In this document: piece after piece, positions 15,871-24,367 of the stretch | Layout: each line of letters begins with the position of its first letter | How positions within the stretch are numbered: the stretch's first letter is position 1 | Source: Hominiventricola aquisgranensis | GTDB taxonomy: Bacteria > Bacillota > Clostridia > Lachnospirales > Lachnospiraceae | NCBI RefSeq assembly: GCF_040096225.1 | Contig: NZ_JBBMFC010000009.1 | Location: forward strand, 41,270-105,269 | Length of the DNA: 64,000 nucleotides | Direction: 5' to 3' | Made by a program: the position numbers and the translations under genes | Notes under the pieces: generated by a model | The model's database searches: none | Seen by the model: the letters and a program-made list of their open reading frames with translations, nothing else | What the model was told of the DNA's origin: nothing

Positions 15871-17106
15871 ATGAAAAGGAAACCGGAAAAATTATTGGCG
15901 CTGTTATTGACAATGGTAATATTGTTCATTTATCAAAGTGTGCCAGTTGCAGCAGCTGCGGAGAAGCCAGCAGAGAGCAAAACAGCGGAGTATTCAATCA
16001 GCATTGCATGCAGTTCAACAGAGTATACAACAATTGGTACTAATGCAGTAATGAATTTTAATTATGCAGCACAGCTGGCATTTAAAAATTATGTAGAGTC
16101 TGCCTCAGAGGGGAAAATAGCGGTAAATATTTATACAAATAGCTCACTTGGAAATGCATCCGAAATACTTTTACAATGTATGCAGGGAGTTATTGAATGT
16201 AGTACTGCAGGTGATTCAGATTTATCAAACTATTATCCTAATATTCAAGTGTTTACAATACCGTATGCATTTGAAAATAGAGCAGAATTTTATGAGTTTT
16301 TAGATGGAGCATATTCCCAGAATATGTTTGATGAAATTGCAAAGAGTACGGGTGTGAAAATTATAGCTGCGTTTGACAATGGCGGTTTCCGTAATTTTTC
16401 TAACAATATACATCAAATTCATACAGCAGATGATTTGAAAGGCTTGAAAATCCGATGTATGCAGAGTGCATCTTACATTACAACATTAGAAACACTGGGA
16501 GCTGTTCCAACAGGACTTGCATTTAGCGAATTGTACTCAGCACTGCAAACGGGAGTAGTAGATGGACAGGAAAATTCACCACTTGTTATGTTAGACAATT
16601 CAATTTATGAACAACAGAAATATTATACCTTGGATGGTCATTCTATTTCTCCGGCATTTATTATTGTAAATGAAAAATGGCTTCGTTCTCTGCCTGATGA
16701 TTTACAGCAAGTAGTTCTAGATGGTGGAAAAATAGCACAAACTGCTGCAAGAGGCACCATTGCATCAACAGAAGGAATGGCATTAAACTTTCTGAATGAA
16801 AAAGGGGTTGAGATTTATACACCAACACAAGAAGAACGCGAGACTTTTAAGGTTGCACAGCAGCCGGTCATGGAGTGGCTTGGAAGTGAAATTGGGGATA
16901 AAGCAGTAAGCGAGTTTATGGATGCATTGATAGAGATTGAGCCAGCGGATACGCAAACGGTAGGAACATCCGTAAATGTATCAGGAGATCGGACAAATGT
17001 AGTTCCATACATTGTGATGATAGTGTTATTAGTGCTAGCACTTGCGGTAGTACTTATTAAATTAAAAAGAACAATAAAGAAATATGAAACGAATGGAATA
17101 ATTTGA
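15871..17106 (+). CDS. dctP: TRAP transporter substrate-binding protein (DctP), with C-terminal membrane anchor
   Basis: The extracytoplasmic binding protein of a tripartite (TRAP) transporter, 411 residues. A signal peptide (LLALLLTMVILFIYQSVPVAAAA) precedes a DctP domain containing the conserved DLKGLKIRCMQSASYI (with the ligand-anchoring Arg) and GVVDGQENSPLVML. Unusually, the protein ends with a hydrophobic helix (about 376-398, VPYIVMIVLLVLALAVVLI) and a basic tail, so it is predicted to be tethered to the membrane by its C-terminus, not by a lipid; no lipobox Cys is present. Ligand is likely an organic or sugar acid, judged from the neighbouring enzymes. Confidence 0.92.
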   Translation: MKRKPEKLLALLLTMVILFIYQSVPVAAAAEKPAESKTAEYSISIACSSTEYTTIGTNAVMNFNYAAQLAFKNYVESASEGKIAVNIYTNSSLGNASEILLQCMQGVIECSTAGDSDLSNYYPNIQVFTIPYAFENRAEFYEFLDGAYSQNMFDEIAKSTGVKIIAAFDNGGFRNFSNNIHQIHTADDLKGLKIRCMQSASYITTLETLGAVPTGLAFSELYSALQTGVVDGQENSPLVMLDNSIYEQQKYYTLDGHSISPAFIIVNEKWLRSLPDDLQQVVLDGGKIAQTAARGTIASTEGMALNFLNEKGVEIYTPTQEERETFKVAQQPVMEWLGSEIGDKAVSEFMDALIEIEPADTQTVGTSVNVSGDRTNVVPYIVMIVLLVLALAVVLIKLKRTIKKYETNGII

Positions 17107-17129
17107 TAGTCTTCAGATAGGAGGACAGG

Positions 17130-17636
17130 ATGAAATTAAGAAAAGAATTGGATGAAATATCAGAGATTGTTGATAAGATAGTATCTTCTATCTGCATTGT
17201 ATTGACAGCCATAATGTTTGTTGCGGTACTTTATCAGGTGTTTGGACGTTATGTAATATCGACGTCTATTGCATGGACAGAAGAGACTGCTAGATATTGT
17301 ATGATTTGGTTGGCTTTTCTTGGTGCGAGCATGTTGGTTCGGTCCTCAGAAAATTCGGCAGTAACATTTATCATAGATAAGTGTTCTGCTAAGAAACGCA
17401 GAATTTTGAATATTGTGATTCAGGGATTCATGCTTATCTTTATGCTAACAATATTTATTATTTCCCTAGATCAGACACAGTATAGTCTCAATGAAATATC
17501 GCCGGCTTTACGGATCAGCATGTTCATACCAAAATCAAGTATTTTGTTTGGAAGTTTGCTGGTATCTTTACAACTGGTCTGGAAAATTATTGATTCAACA
17601 TTAGAAATGAAAGAAGAATGGGAGGGGGAAAAGTAG
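17130..17636 (+). CDS. dctQ: TRAP transporter small permease (DctQ)
   Basis: A 168-residue four-helix membrane protein. The segment FGRYVISTSIAWTEETARYCMIWLAFLGA (quoted in part: SIAWTEETARYCMIWLAF) is the DctQ family hallmark. It forms the transporter's membrane complex with the DctM protein, encoded immediately downstream. AGGAGG precedes its ATG, and its stop codon is followed at once by the DctM start. Confidence 0.93.
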   Translation: MKLRKELDEISEIVDKIVSSICIVLTAIMFVAVLYQVFGRYVISTSIAWTEETARYCMIWLAFLGASMLVRSSENSAVTFIIDKCSAKKRRILNIVIQGFMLIFMLTIFIISLDQTQYSLNEISPALRISMFIPKSSILFGSLLVSLQLVWKIIDSTLEMKEEWEGEK

Positions 17637-17637
17637 A

Positions 17638-18927
17638 GTGTTTCAGTTTGGAATTATCATGGTGATCTTGATAGGGACAATTTTAATAGGAATTCCTATA
17701 TCGTATTCCATGGGAATTACGGGTTTGATTTACATTTTAATTACAAATGCATCATATATTGCAATCATACCAAATCGACTTTATGAAGGTGTTAATCAGT
17801 TTCAGCTTTTGGCAATTCCCTTCTTCTTATTAGCTGCAGATATTATGATAAATGCGGATATTTCTGGAAAACTGTTTCGTTTTGTGAAACTGTTTGTTGG
17901 AAGATTTCGTGGAGGCCTAGCCTATGTTAATGTAATTGTAAGTATGGTATTTGGAAGTGTTTCAGGAACGGCACTAGGTGATATTGCAGCACTGGGAAAA
18001 GTAGAAATGGATGCAATGGATGAAGAGGGATATGATAAGGACTTTTCGTGTGCACTAACAGCAGCATCATCACTTCAGAGTCCATTGATCCCGCCAAGTA
18101 ATATTGCAGTATTATATGCCAGCGTCATGGGACTTTCTGTTGGAGCATTATTTCTTGCTGGGCTTTTACCAGGAGTTATGCTCGGAATGGCACAAATTCT
18201 ATACATTATTGCAGTGAGAGATAAAAAAAACTTCCCGGCATGTAATGAGAAATATAGAGGTTCTCAAATAAAATCAATTATTCTTAACGGATTAATTACT
18301 TTAGGAATGCCGTTTATTATTATTGGAGGAGTGTTGGGTGGATATTTTACAGCAACAGAGTCAGCTAATATTGCATGTGTATATTCGTTGCTTTTAGGAA
18401 TCATCGTATATAGAAATTATCATCTGAAAGATTTTAAAAAAGCACTGGAAAATGTAGCACACCAAATGGCAAATATCTTTTTGATCATAGCATTTGCTTC
18501 TGTATTTGCCTGGATTATGGGAATGGAACGCATCCCAGAACAAATAGCAGAATTGTTGCTCGGACTTTCAAGTAATAAGTACATATTGTTACTCTTGGTC
18601 AATATCTTCTTATTGTTAGTTGGTATGTTTATGGACACAGGTGCAGCAATTATACTTTTTGCACCAATATTAGCGCCTATTATGTATGAAGTAGGAGTGC
18701 ACCCGGTTCATTTTGCAGTAGTAGTTTTATTGAATCTTACATTAGGATTGATAACACCGCCGGTTGGAGTTGTACTTTATTCGGCAACTGCTGTTGGAAA
18801 AAGAAAATTCGAGGATGTGGTAAAATCATTGATTCCATTTTTGATTATTTCTTTTAGTGTACTTGCAATTGTATGTTTGATTCCAGCCTGCACGTTGTTA
18901 TTACCTGGAATGTTCGGATTCCTGTAA
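17638..18927 (+). CDS. dctM: TRAP transporter large permease (DctM)
   Basis: The 429-residue, about 12-helix sodium-coupled transport subunit. Family segments include GSVSGTALGDIAALGKVEMDAM, the SPLIPPSNIAVLYAS loop near residue 150, and the C-terminal GLITPPVGVVLYS. The start is GTG at 17638, with GGAGGGGG just upstream inside the end of dctQ. Together with the binding protein it makes a complete TRAP system. Confidence 0.95.
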   Translation: MFQFGIIMVILIGTILIGIPISYSMGITGLIYILITNASYIAIIPNRLYEGVNQFQLLAIPFFLLAADIMINADISGKLFRFVKLFVGRFRGGLAYVNVIVSMVFGSVSGTALGDIAALGKVEMDAMDEEGYDKDFSCALTAASSLQSPLIPPSNIAVLYASVMGLSVGALFLAGLLPGVMLGMAQILYIIAVRDKKNFPACNEKYRGSQIKSIILNGLITLGMPFIIIGGVLGGYFTATESANIACVYSLLLGIIVYRNYHLKDFKKALENVAHQMANIFLIIAFASVFAWIMGMERIPEQIAELLLGLSSNKYILLLLVNIFLLLVGMFMDTGAAIILFAPILAPIMYEVGVHPVHFAVVVLLNLTLGLITPPVGVVLYSATAVGKRKFEDVVKSLIPFLIISFSVLAIVCLIPACTLLLPGMFGFL

Positions 18928-18942
18928 GTTTGGAGGTTAGAA

Positions 18943-19893
18943 ATGAAAGTATTGATATCATTGGGGAAAAGTTTTTATGAGATCTTTCCAGATTTGGGAA
19001 CCTGGTTGAAACAAGCTGGATTAGAAGTGGTAGAGCAAGTATCAAGTGATCAGGAACCATCGAAAGAAGTGATCAAAAAGTTAGTGTCAGATGTAGATAT
19101 CTATATAGTGGGGATTGATAAGATTGACCATGAGGTTATAGATGCTGCACCAAAACTAAAGCTAATTATTAAGCATGGAGTTGGATACGATAATATTGAT
19201 CTGGATTATGCAAAGAAAAAAGGTATAGCAGTAACTTTTGCAAGAGGATGTAATGCACAAAGTGTAGCTGAATTAGCAGTTGCATTGATGCTATCGGTAT
19301 CTAGGGGAATTCCTGCAAAAAATGAAGAAATAAAGCATGGTGGATGGAGCTTGTTTATGGGTTCAGAACTAAACGGGAAGCAATTGGGATTAGTAGGTTA
19401 CGGAAATATTGGAAGTCGAGTTGCAAAAATTACTCAGGCTTTTGGAATGGAAGTGACGGCTTATGATCCATATATAGAATCTGAAGTACTAGAAAAAGCA
19501 GGGATAAAGAAAGGTAGTCTGGAAGAAGTTTTAAGCCAGTCGGATTTTATTTCTCTTCATGCTCCAGCAACAAAAGAAAATGAAAATCTGATTAGAGCTG
19601 AGACATTACAATTGATGAAATCTTCAGCATATTTGATAAACACAGCAAGAGGAGCTCTGGTAAATGAGCAGGATTTAAAAAATGCAATTTTAGAAAAAAG
19701 AATTGCTGGGGCTGCTATGGATGTGTTTTGCACCGAACCACCTGAAAAAGAACTGGTTTGCTTGGAAAAAATAGTTTGTACTCCTCATTTAGGAGCATGT
19801 ACAGTTGATAGTGCGAGAAGACTTTCAGATATTTCATATGAAAATGTAATGAATTATGTAAATAACCGGCCACTAAAAAATAGGTTGGTATAA
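18943..19893 (+). CDS. D-isomer-specific 2-hydroxyacid dehydrogenase
   Basis: A 316-residue NAD(P)-dependent oxidoreductase of the phosphoglycerate dehydrogenase/hydroxypyruvate reductase superfamily. The coenzyme-binding segment is GLVGYGNIGSRVAKI. The catalytic Arg, Glu and His are visible in NTARGALV, FCTEPPE and CTPHLGACT. There is no C-terminal ACT domain, which argues against biosynthetic SerA. Placed between a TRAP transporter and an NAL-type lyase it probably reduces or oxidises a 2-keto/2-hydroxy acid in the same catabolic route. Confidence 0.9.
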   Translation: MKVLISLGKSFYEIFPDLGTWLKQAGLEVVEQVSSDQEPSKEVIKKLVSDVDIYIVGIDKIDHEVIDAAPKLKLIIKHGVGYDNIDLDYAKKKGIAVTFARGCNAQSVAELAVALMLSVSRGIPAKNEEIKHGGWSLFMGSELNGKQLGLVGYGNIGSRVAKITQAFGMEVTAYDPYIESEVLEKAGIKKGSLEEVLSQSDFISLHAPATKENENLIRAETLQLMKSSAYLINTARGALVNEQDLKNAILEKRIAGAAMDVFCTEPPEKELVCLEKIVCTPHLGACTVDSARRLSDISYENVMNYVNNRPLKNRLV

Positions 19894-19910
19894 AATAGGA
19901 GGAATATATT

Positions 19911-20912
19911 ATGTCAATGAAACCGCAGGAAATGAAAGAACACACAAAAGGTATTTTCCATCTGTCGTTAACTCCATTTGATAAAAATGGGAATCTGGAT
20001 ATACCAGCATTAAAGCAAAGTATAAGAATGGTTACTGAAAATCCATTGTTGGAAAATGAGGACGTGGTCTTTCTTGCACTTGGGACCACCGGTGAATTTT
20101 ATGCAATGTCTGAGGAAGAAAATAAAAAAGTAATTGATGTTGTTACACAGGAAGTAAATGGAAAATTCCCTGTGATGATTGGAACAGGACGAGCTGGAAC
20201 TAGAAACACGATTGAAATTTCCAAATATGCACAGGAAGCAGGCGCAGATGGTCTGTTAGTAATTCCACCATATTATACAATGCCGACTACAGATGGGGTC
20301 ATTCGACATTTTGAATCTGTTGCTGAATCTGTTGATATTGGAATCACAATTTACAACAATCCGGCAGCAAGTAAGTTATGGCTTCCGGCACCGGTAATTA
20401 AAAGACTGTCAAAAGTTGATAATATTATTGGATTAAAAGAAAATACAAATAACCCAATGGCATTTTTAGGGATGTTACAGACAATTGATGAAAAAGATAT
20501 GGCAGTTTTTGCAGGACTTGGACATTTTATGTATCAGTTTATGTGTTTCCATGGATGCAAAGGCTTTGTTACAGAAATGTTAAATTATGCACCGCATTTA
20601 GCAGTAGACTTATACCATGCAGGACTTGAAAAGGATGCAGCTAAAGTCCGTGAAGTGGCAGATAAGATGAATCTTTTCTGGAATTGGGTATTCCGACTTG
20701 CTGCAAAGCATTCTTTAATTCCATCAGCAGTACATCCAATGAATCAGCTGCCGAATGATATGCCGTATTATCAGGCTGCAAACAAAGCAGCAGCGCAGCT
20801 GTGTGGTATGCCATCAGGTGCAGCTCGTGCTCCGATGGAGAACATTCCAGAAGAAGAGATTCCGGAACTGCGTCAGATTTTAAAAGAGATGGGTTGCAAT
20901 GTAGTTGCATAG
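19911..20912 (+). CDS. DHDPS/N-acetylneuraminate lyase superfamily aldolase or dehydratase
   Basis: A 333-residue TIM-barrel enzyme of the class I pyruvate-dependent aldolase superfamily. The Schiff-base Lys is K176 in IIGLKEN, the proton-shuttling Tyr is Y148 in IYNNPA, and the carboxylate-binding motif is GTTGE at 58-62. It is longer than DapA (about 290) and its genomic setting, with a TRAP transporter and dehydrogenase, suggests a catabolic sugar-acid member such as a keto-deoxy-sugar-acid aldolase or dehydratase rather than lysine synthesis. The substrate cannot be read from sequence. A strong terminator closes the cluster. Confidence 0.85.
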   Translation: MSMKPQEMKEHTKGIFHLSLTPFDKNGNLDIPALKQSIRMVTENPLLENEDVVFLALGTTGEFYAMSEEENKKVIDVVTQEVNGKFPVMIGTGRAGTRNTIEISKYAQEAGADGLLVIPPYYTMPTTDGVIRHFESVAESVDIGITIYNNPAASKLWLPAPVIKRLSKVDNIIGLKENTNNPMAFLGMLQTIDEKDMAVFAGLGHFMYQFMCFHGCKGFVTEMLNYAPHLAVDLYHAGLEKDAAKVREVADKMNLFWNWVFRLAAKHSLIPSAVHPMNQLPNDMPYYQAANKAAAQLCGMPSGAARAPMENIPEEEIPELRQILKEMGCNVVA

Positions 20913-20972
20913 CATTATCGAAGTTAATTCTACATAAGTCATTATGTAGATCGTTCTATAAGGAAAATAGGA

Positions 20973-21007
20973 GATTTCCCGGGTTGACAAACCCGGGAAA
21001 TCTTTTT
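20973..21007 (+). terminator. Intrinsic terminator of the TRAP/lyase operon
   Basis: Perfect 13-bp stem GATTTCCCGGGTT (20973-20985) / AACCCGGGAAATC (20990-21002), GACA tetraloop, then TTTTT. Confidence 0.95.
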
Positions 21008-21096
21008 ATCATGGATAGATAATGGAGTTTATACTTGCATGAAAAACGGCTGCCGACGAGAAGGCGCGGCGGCTAAGGAAAAGGAGATTGCAAACA

Positions 21097-22533
21097 ATGG
21101 CAAAAGACAAGAAGTTAGTAGAAGGCATCACTTCCATGGACGTGGATTTCGCCCAGTGGTACACCGATGTCGTGAAGAAAGCGGAGCTGTGTGATTATAC
21201 CAGCGTAAAGGGATGCATGGTGATCAAACCGGCTGGCTATGCGATCTGGGAAAATATTCAGAAAGAGCTTGACCGCAGATTTAAGGAGACAGGTGTAGAG
21301 AATGTATATCTGCCGATGCTGATCCCGGAGAGTCTGCTTCAGAAAGAGAAAGATCATGTAGAAGGTTTTGCACCGGAGGTTGCATGGGTAACTCATGGTG
21401 GACTGGAGCCGCTGCAGGAGCGTATGTGTATCCGTCCGACTTCTGAGACTCTGTTCTGTGATTTTTATCAGAAAGAGGTTCATTCCTACAGAGATCTTCC
21501 GAAAGTATATAATCAGTGGTGTTCTGTACTTCGTTGGGAGAAGACGACCAGACCGTTCCTTCGTTCCAGAGAGTTCCTGTGGCAGGAAGGACATACGGTT
21601 CATGCAACGGAGGAAGATGCAGAGGCACGTACTCAGCAGATGCTGAATGTATATGCTGATTTTTGCGAGCAGGTGCTTGCAATGCCGGTGATCAAAGGTC
21701 GCAAAACGGATAAGGAAAAATTTGCAGGAGCAACTGCAACTTATACGATCGAGGCACTGATGCATGACGGAAAAGCACTGCAGTCAGGTACCAGCCATAA
21801 CTTCGGTGATGGATTTGCACGTGCATTTGGCATTCAGTTTACGGATAAAGATAATCAGCTGAAGTATGTACATCAGACTTCCTGGGGTGTGACTACCCGT
21901 CTGATCGGTGCAATCATCATGGTTCATGGTGATGATTCCGGTCTGGTGCTGCCGCCGCGGATCGCTCCGGTACAGACTATGATCATTCCGGTTGCACAGC
22001 ACAAGGAAGGTGTTCTTGACAAAGCATATGAGCTGAGAGATAAGCTGGCTCGTCAGTTTAAGGTAAAAGTTGATGATTCCGAGAAATCTCCGGGATGGAA
22101 ATTCGCAGAGCAGGAGATTAAAGGAATCCCGACCCGTATTGAGATCGGTCCGAAGGATATTGAGGCAAATCAGGCCGTGATCGTTCGCCGTGATACCAGA
22201 GAAAAGATCGTGGTATCCTTAGATGAGATCGAGACCAAGCTGGGTGAGATTCTTGAGACTATGCAGCATGATATGCTGGAGAAGGCAAGAGCACACAGAG
22301 ATTCTCATACGTATGATGCAACTACTTATGAAGAGTTCGTAGAGACTATCAATAACAAACCGGGATTTGTAAGAGCTATGTGGTGTGGAGATCAGGCTTG
22401 TGAGGATAAGATCAAGGAAGATACCACCGCTACCAGCCGCTGCATGCCGTTTGAGCAGCATCAGCTGTCTGATAAATGTGTCTGCTGTGGAAGACCGGCG
22501 AAAAAAATGGTATATTGGGGCAAAGCATACTAA
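21097..22533 (+). CDS. proS: Proline--tRNA ligase (short, archaeal/eukaryal-type)
   Basis: Charges tRNA-Pro with proline. The 478-residue protein begins MDVDFAQWYTDVVKKAEL and lacks the INS editing domain of the long bacterial form, so it is the archaeal/eukaryal-type ProRS found in many Clostridia. Class II motifs include the motif 2 region LRWEKTTRPFLRSREFLWQEGHTVH and the anticodon-binding C-terminal part with a Cys-rich zinc-like end (MWCGDQACEDK...CVCCGRPAKK). The ATG at 21097 follows AAGGAG; an upstream in-frame TTG at 21088 is less likely. No T-box leader is visible in the 90 bp upstream. Confidence 0.96.
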   Translation: MAKDKKLVEGITSMDVDFAQWYTDVVKKAELCDYTSVKGCMVIKPAGYAIWENIQKELDRRFKETGVENVYLPMLIPESLLQKEKDHVEGFAPEVAWVTHGGLEPLQERMCIRPTSETLFCDFYQKEVHSYRDLPKVYNQWCSVLRWEKTTRPFLRSREFLWQEGHTVHATEEDAEARTQQMLNVYADFCEQVLAMPVIKGRKTDKEKFAGATATYTIEALMHDGKALQSGTSHNFGDGFARAFGIQFTDKDNQLKYVHQTSWGVTTRLIGAIIMVHGDDSGLVLPPRIAPVQTMIIPVAQHKEGVLDKAYELRDKLARQFKVKVDDSEKSPGWKFAEQEIKGIPTRIEIGPKDIEANQAVIVRRDTREKIVVSLDEIETKLGEILETMQHDMLEKARAHRDSHTYDATTYEEFVETINNKPGFVRAMWCGDQACEDKIKEDTTATSRCMPFEQHQLSDKCVCCGRPAKKMVYWGKAY

Positions 22534-22561
22534 GTCGATGCCTGTAAAACTGTAATTTGCG

Positions 22562-22594
22562 TCCCGGCTTCTGAGAAGGAAGCCGGGATGTTTT
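22562..22594 (+). terminator. proS terminator
   Basis: TCCCGGCTTC (22562-22571) / GAAGCCGGGA (22579-22588), 7-nt loop, followed by TGTTTTG. Confidence 0.85.
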
Positions 22595-22669
22595 GTTCAC
22601 AGGGAAATACGCAGATGTGTGAAATTGTGAATACTGAAAATAAACGGAATATGATTACAAGGAGTCAGA

Positions 22670-24019
22670 ATGTATAGAATTGACGTTCCGGAAAAAGTTG
22701 AACATATTATAGATACTTTGACTGCGGCAGGGCATGAAGCCTATGCAGTCGGCGGCTGTGTGCGCGATGCACTGCTGGGAAGAGAACCTGCAGACTGGGA
22801 TATTACCACATCCGCATCTCCCTATGAGGTAAAGGCATTGTTTTCCAGGACCATCGATACCGGGATCCAGCATGGAACGGTGACAGTCATGCTGGGAAAA
22901 GAAGGATTTGAGGTGACCACTTACCGGGTGGATGGAGAGTATGAGGATTGCCGTCATCCCAAGGAAGTGAAGTTTACCAAGAGTCTGCTGGAGGATCTGA
23001 AGCGCCGGGATTTTACGATCAATGCCATGGCCTACAATCCTGCAGAAGGATTGATCGATGAGTTTGACGGAGCAGGAGATCTGAAACGTGGGATCATTCG
23101 CTGTGTGGGTGATGCGGAAGCACGTTTTGGAGAAGATGCGCTGCGTATGATGCGTGCGGTGCGGTTTGGTGCTCAGCTGGGATTTGAACTGGAAGAGCAG
23201 ACCAGGGAAGCTGTAAAAAAACTGTGTGAAAATCTTCGAAAAGTCAGTGCTGAGCGGATCCAGACAGAGCTGGTGAAGATGCTGGTGTCCCCACATCCTG
23301 ACCGGATCCTGGAAGCCTGGGAGCTGGGCATCACCGGTGTAATGCTGCCGGAGTTTGATGCATGTATGGCATGTATGCAGAATAATCCTCATCATATGGA
23401 TACAGTGGGTGAGCATATTGCAAACGCTCTGCAATATGTGGAACCGGACAAGGTACTGCGTCTGAGCATGTTGCTCCATGATATAGGAAAACCACAGACG
23501 AAGACTACAGATGCCAATGGAATCGATCATTTTTATGGGCATGCTCAGGTTGGCGAAGAGCTGACAGCAAAGATTCTGCGCCGCCTGAAGTTTGATAATG
23601 ATACCATCCGTAATGTGAGAAGACTGGTACTTCATCACGATGACCGGCCAGCCACCACGTCATCCAGTGTGCGCCGCGCTGCCAATCGGATCGGAGCGGA
23701 TCTGTTTCCGCTGTATCTGAACGTGTGCCGGGCAGATATCTTGGCACAGACAAAAGAGACACAGGAATCCAAACTTCAGAACTTGTCTGAGATCGAATCA
23801 ATCTATGAGCAGATTCTGGAAAAGCAGCAATGCTTTACATTGAAGCAGCTTGCTGTGACTGGCCGTGACCTGATCGCGGAAGGAATCCCGGCAGGTCCTC
23901 GCCTGGGTGAGATCCTCGAAAAACTTCTGGAAGAAGTGCTGGAAGAACCCGAGAAAAATGAGCGTGAGTGGCTTATGAGCCGGGCGCTGGAAATTTATCA
24001 AGAGAATATAAATTTATAA
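22670..24019 (+). CDS. cca: CCA tRNA nucleotidyltransferase with HD domain
   Basis: Adds or repairs the 3'-CCA end of tRNA. Needed here because the tRNA genes in this window do not encode CCA. The 449-residue protein has the class II nucleotidyltransferase signature YAVGGCVRDALLG with catalytic Asp42/Asp44 in ADWDITTSA, the RRDFTINAMAYNP motif, an RNA-binding helical middle, and an HD domain (LLHDIGKPQT near residue 269, then LVLHHDDRP). AAGGAG precedes the ATG. Flanked by terminators, so probably transcribed alone. Confidence 0.95.
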   Translation: MYRIDVPEKVEHIIDTLTAAGHEAYAVGGCVRDALLGREPADWDITTSASPYEVKALFSRTIDTGIQHGTVTVMLGKEGFEVTTYRVDGEYEDCRHPKEVKFTKSLLEDLKRRDFTINAMAYNPAEGLIDEFDGAGDLKRGIIRCVGDAEARFGEDALRMMRAVRFGAQLGFELEEQTREAVKKLCENLRKVSAERIQTELVKMLVSPHPDRILEAWELGITGVMLPEFDACMACMQNNPHHMDTVGEHIANALQYVEPDKVLRLSMLLHDIGKPQTKTTDANGIDHFYGHAQVGEELTAKILRRLKFDNDTIRNVRRLVLHHDDRPATTSSSVRRAANRIGADLFPLYLNVCRADILAQTKETQESKLQNLSEIESIYEQILEKQQCFTLKQLAVTGRDLIAEGIPAGPRLGEILEKLLEEVLEEPEKNEREWLMSRALEIYQENINL

Positions 24020-24024
24020 AAATG

Positions 24025-24060
24025 AAGCTGACATGCTGTGAAGGTGTGTCAGCTTTTGTT
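24025..24060 (+). terminator. cca terminator
   Basis: AAGCTGACA (24025-24033) / TGTCAGCTT (24047-24055) followed by TTGTT. Confidence 0.75.
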
Positions 24061-24107
24061 CTGGAAAAATGTGTGTTGATTTCTTCGATGTTGATCCAGA
24101 ACACGTT

Positions 24108-24284
24108 GCATTGCCTTCCTGCATTCGCCACAGATCAGCTTGTGAAGGGGACGTCCGCAGTCCCGGTACTTTTTGAAATCAAGCCGTCAGGCGCAGATTG
24201 AAAATTAGTACCGCTGGATCGAGGACTTAGCGCAAGCGGTCCCTCTGAACAAGCTGTCTGAGGCGGGTGACGGAGGTGTTGCAT
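24108..24284. repeat. Large imperfect foldback (about 175 bp), possible structured RNA or MITE
   Basis: The left arm CATTCGCC (24122-24129) and CAGCTTGT (24136-24143) pairs with ACAAGCTG (24249-24256) and GGCGGGTG (24262-24269), with GCA...CC/GG...TGC extending outward to about 24108 and 24284. The interior has its own stems, such as GGGAC-N7-GTCCC (24148-24164) and GGAC...GTCC (24223-24242). A TTTTTT run follows at 24287-24292. No supported ORF. Most of the gap between cca and the CotS-like gene is this element. Confidence 0.55.
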
Positions 24285-24367
24285 GCTTTTTTGGAAAAAC
24301 CTGCATAACCCCATCCTTTCCTTCATAAGATAGAAGGTACGAAATGCCGATATATGGGGGGACTTCT

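Noticed and set aside
19911..20912. dapA (lysine biosynthesis)
   Set aside because: The Schiff-base motifs fit the superfamily, but the length and TRAP/dehydrogenase neighbourhood argue for a catabolic enzyme.
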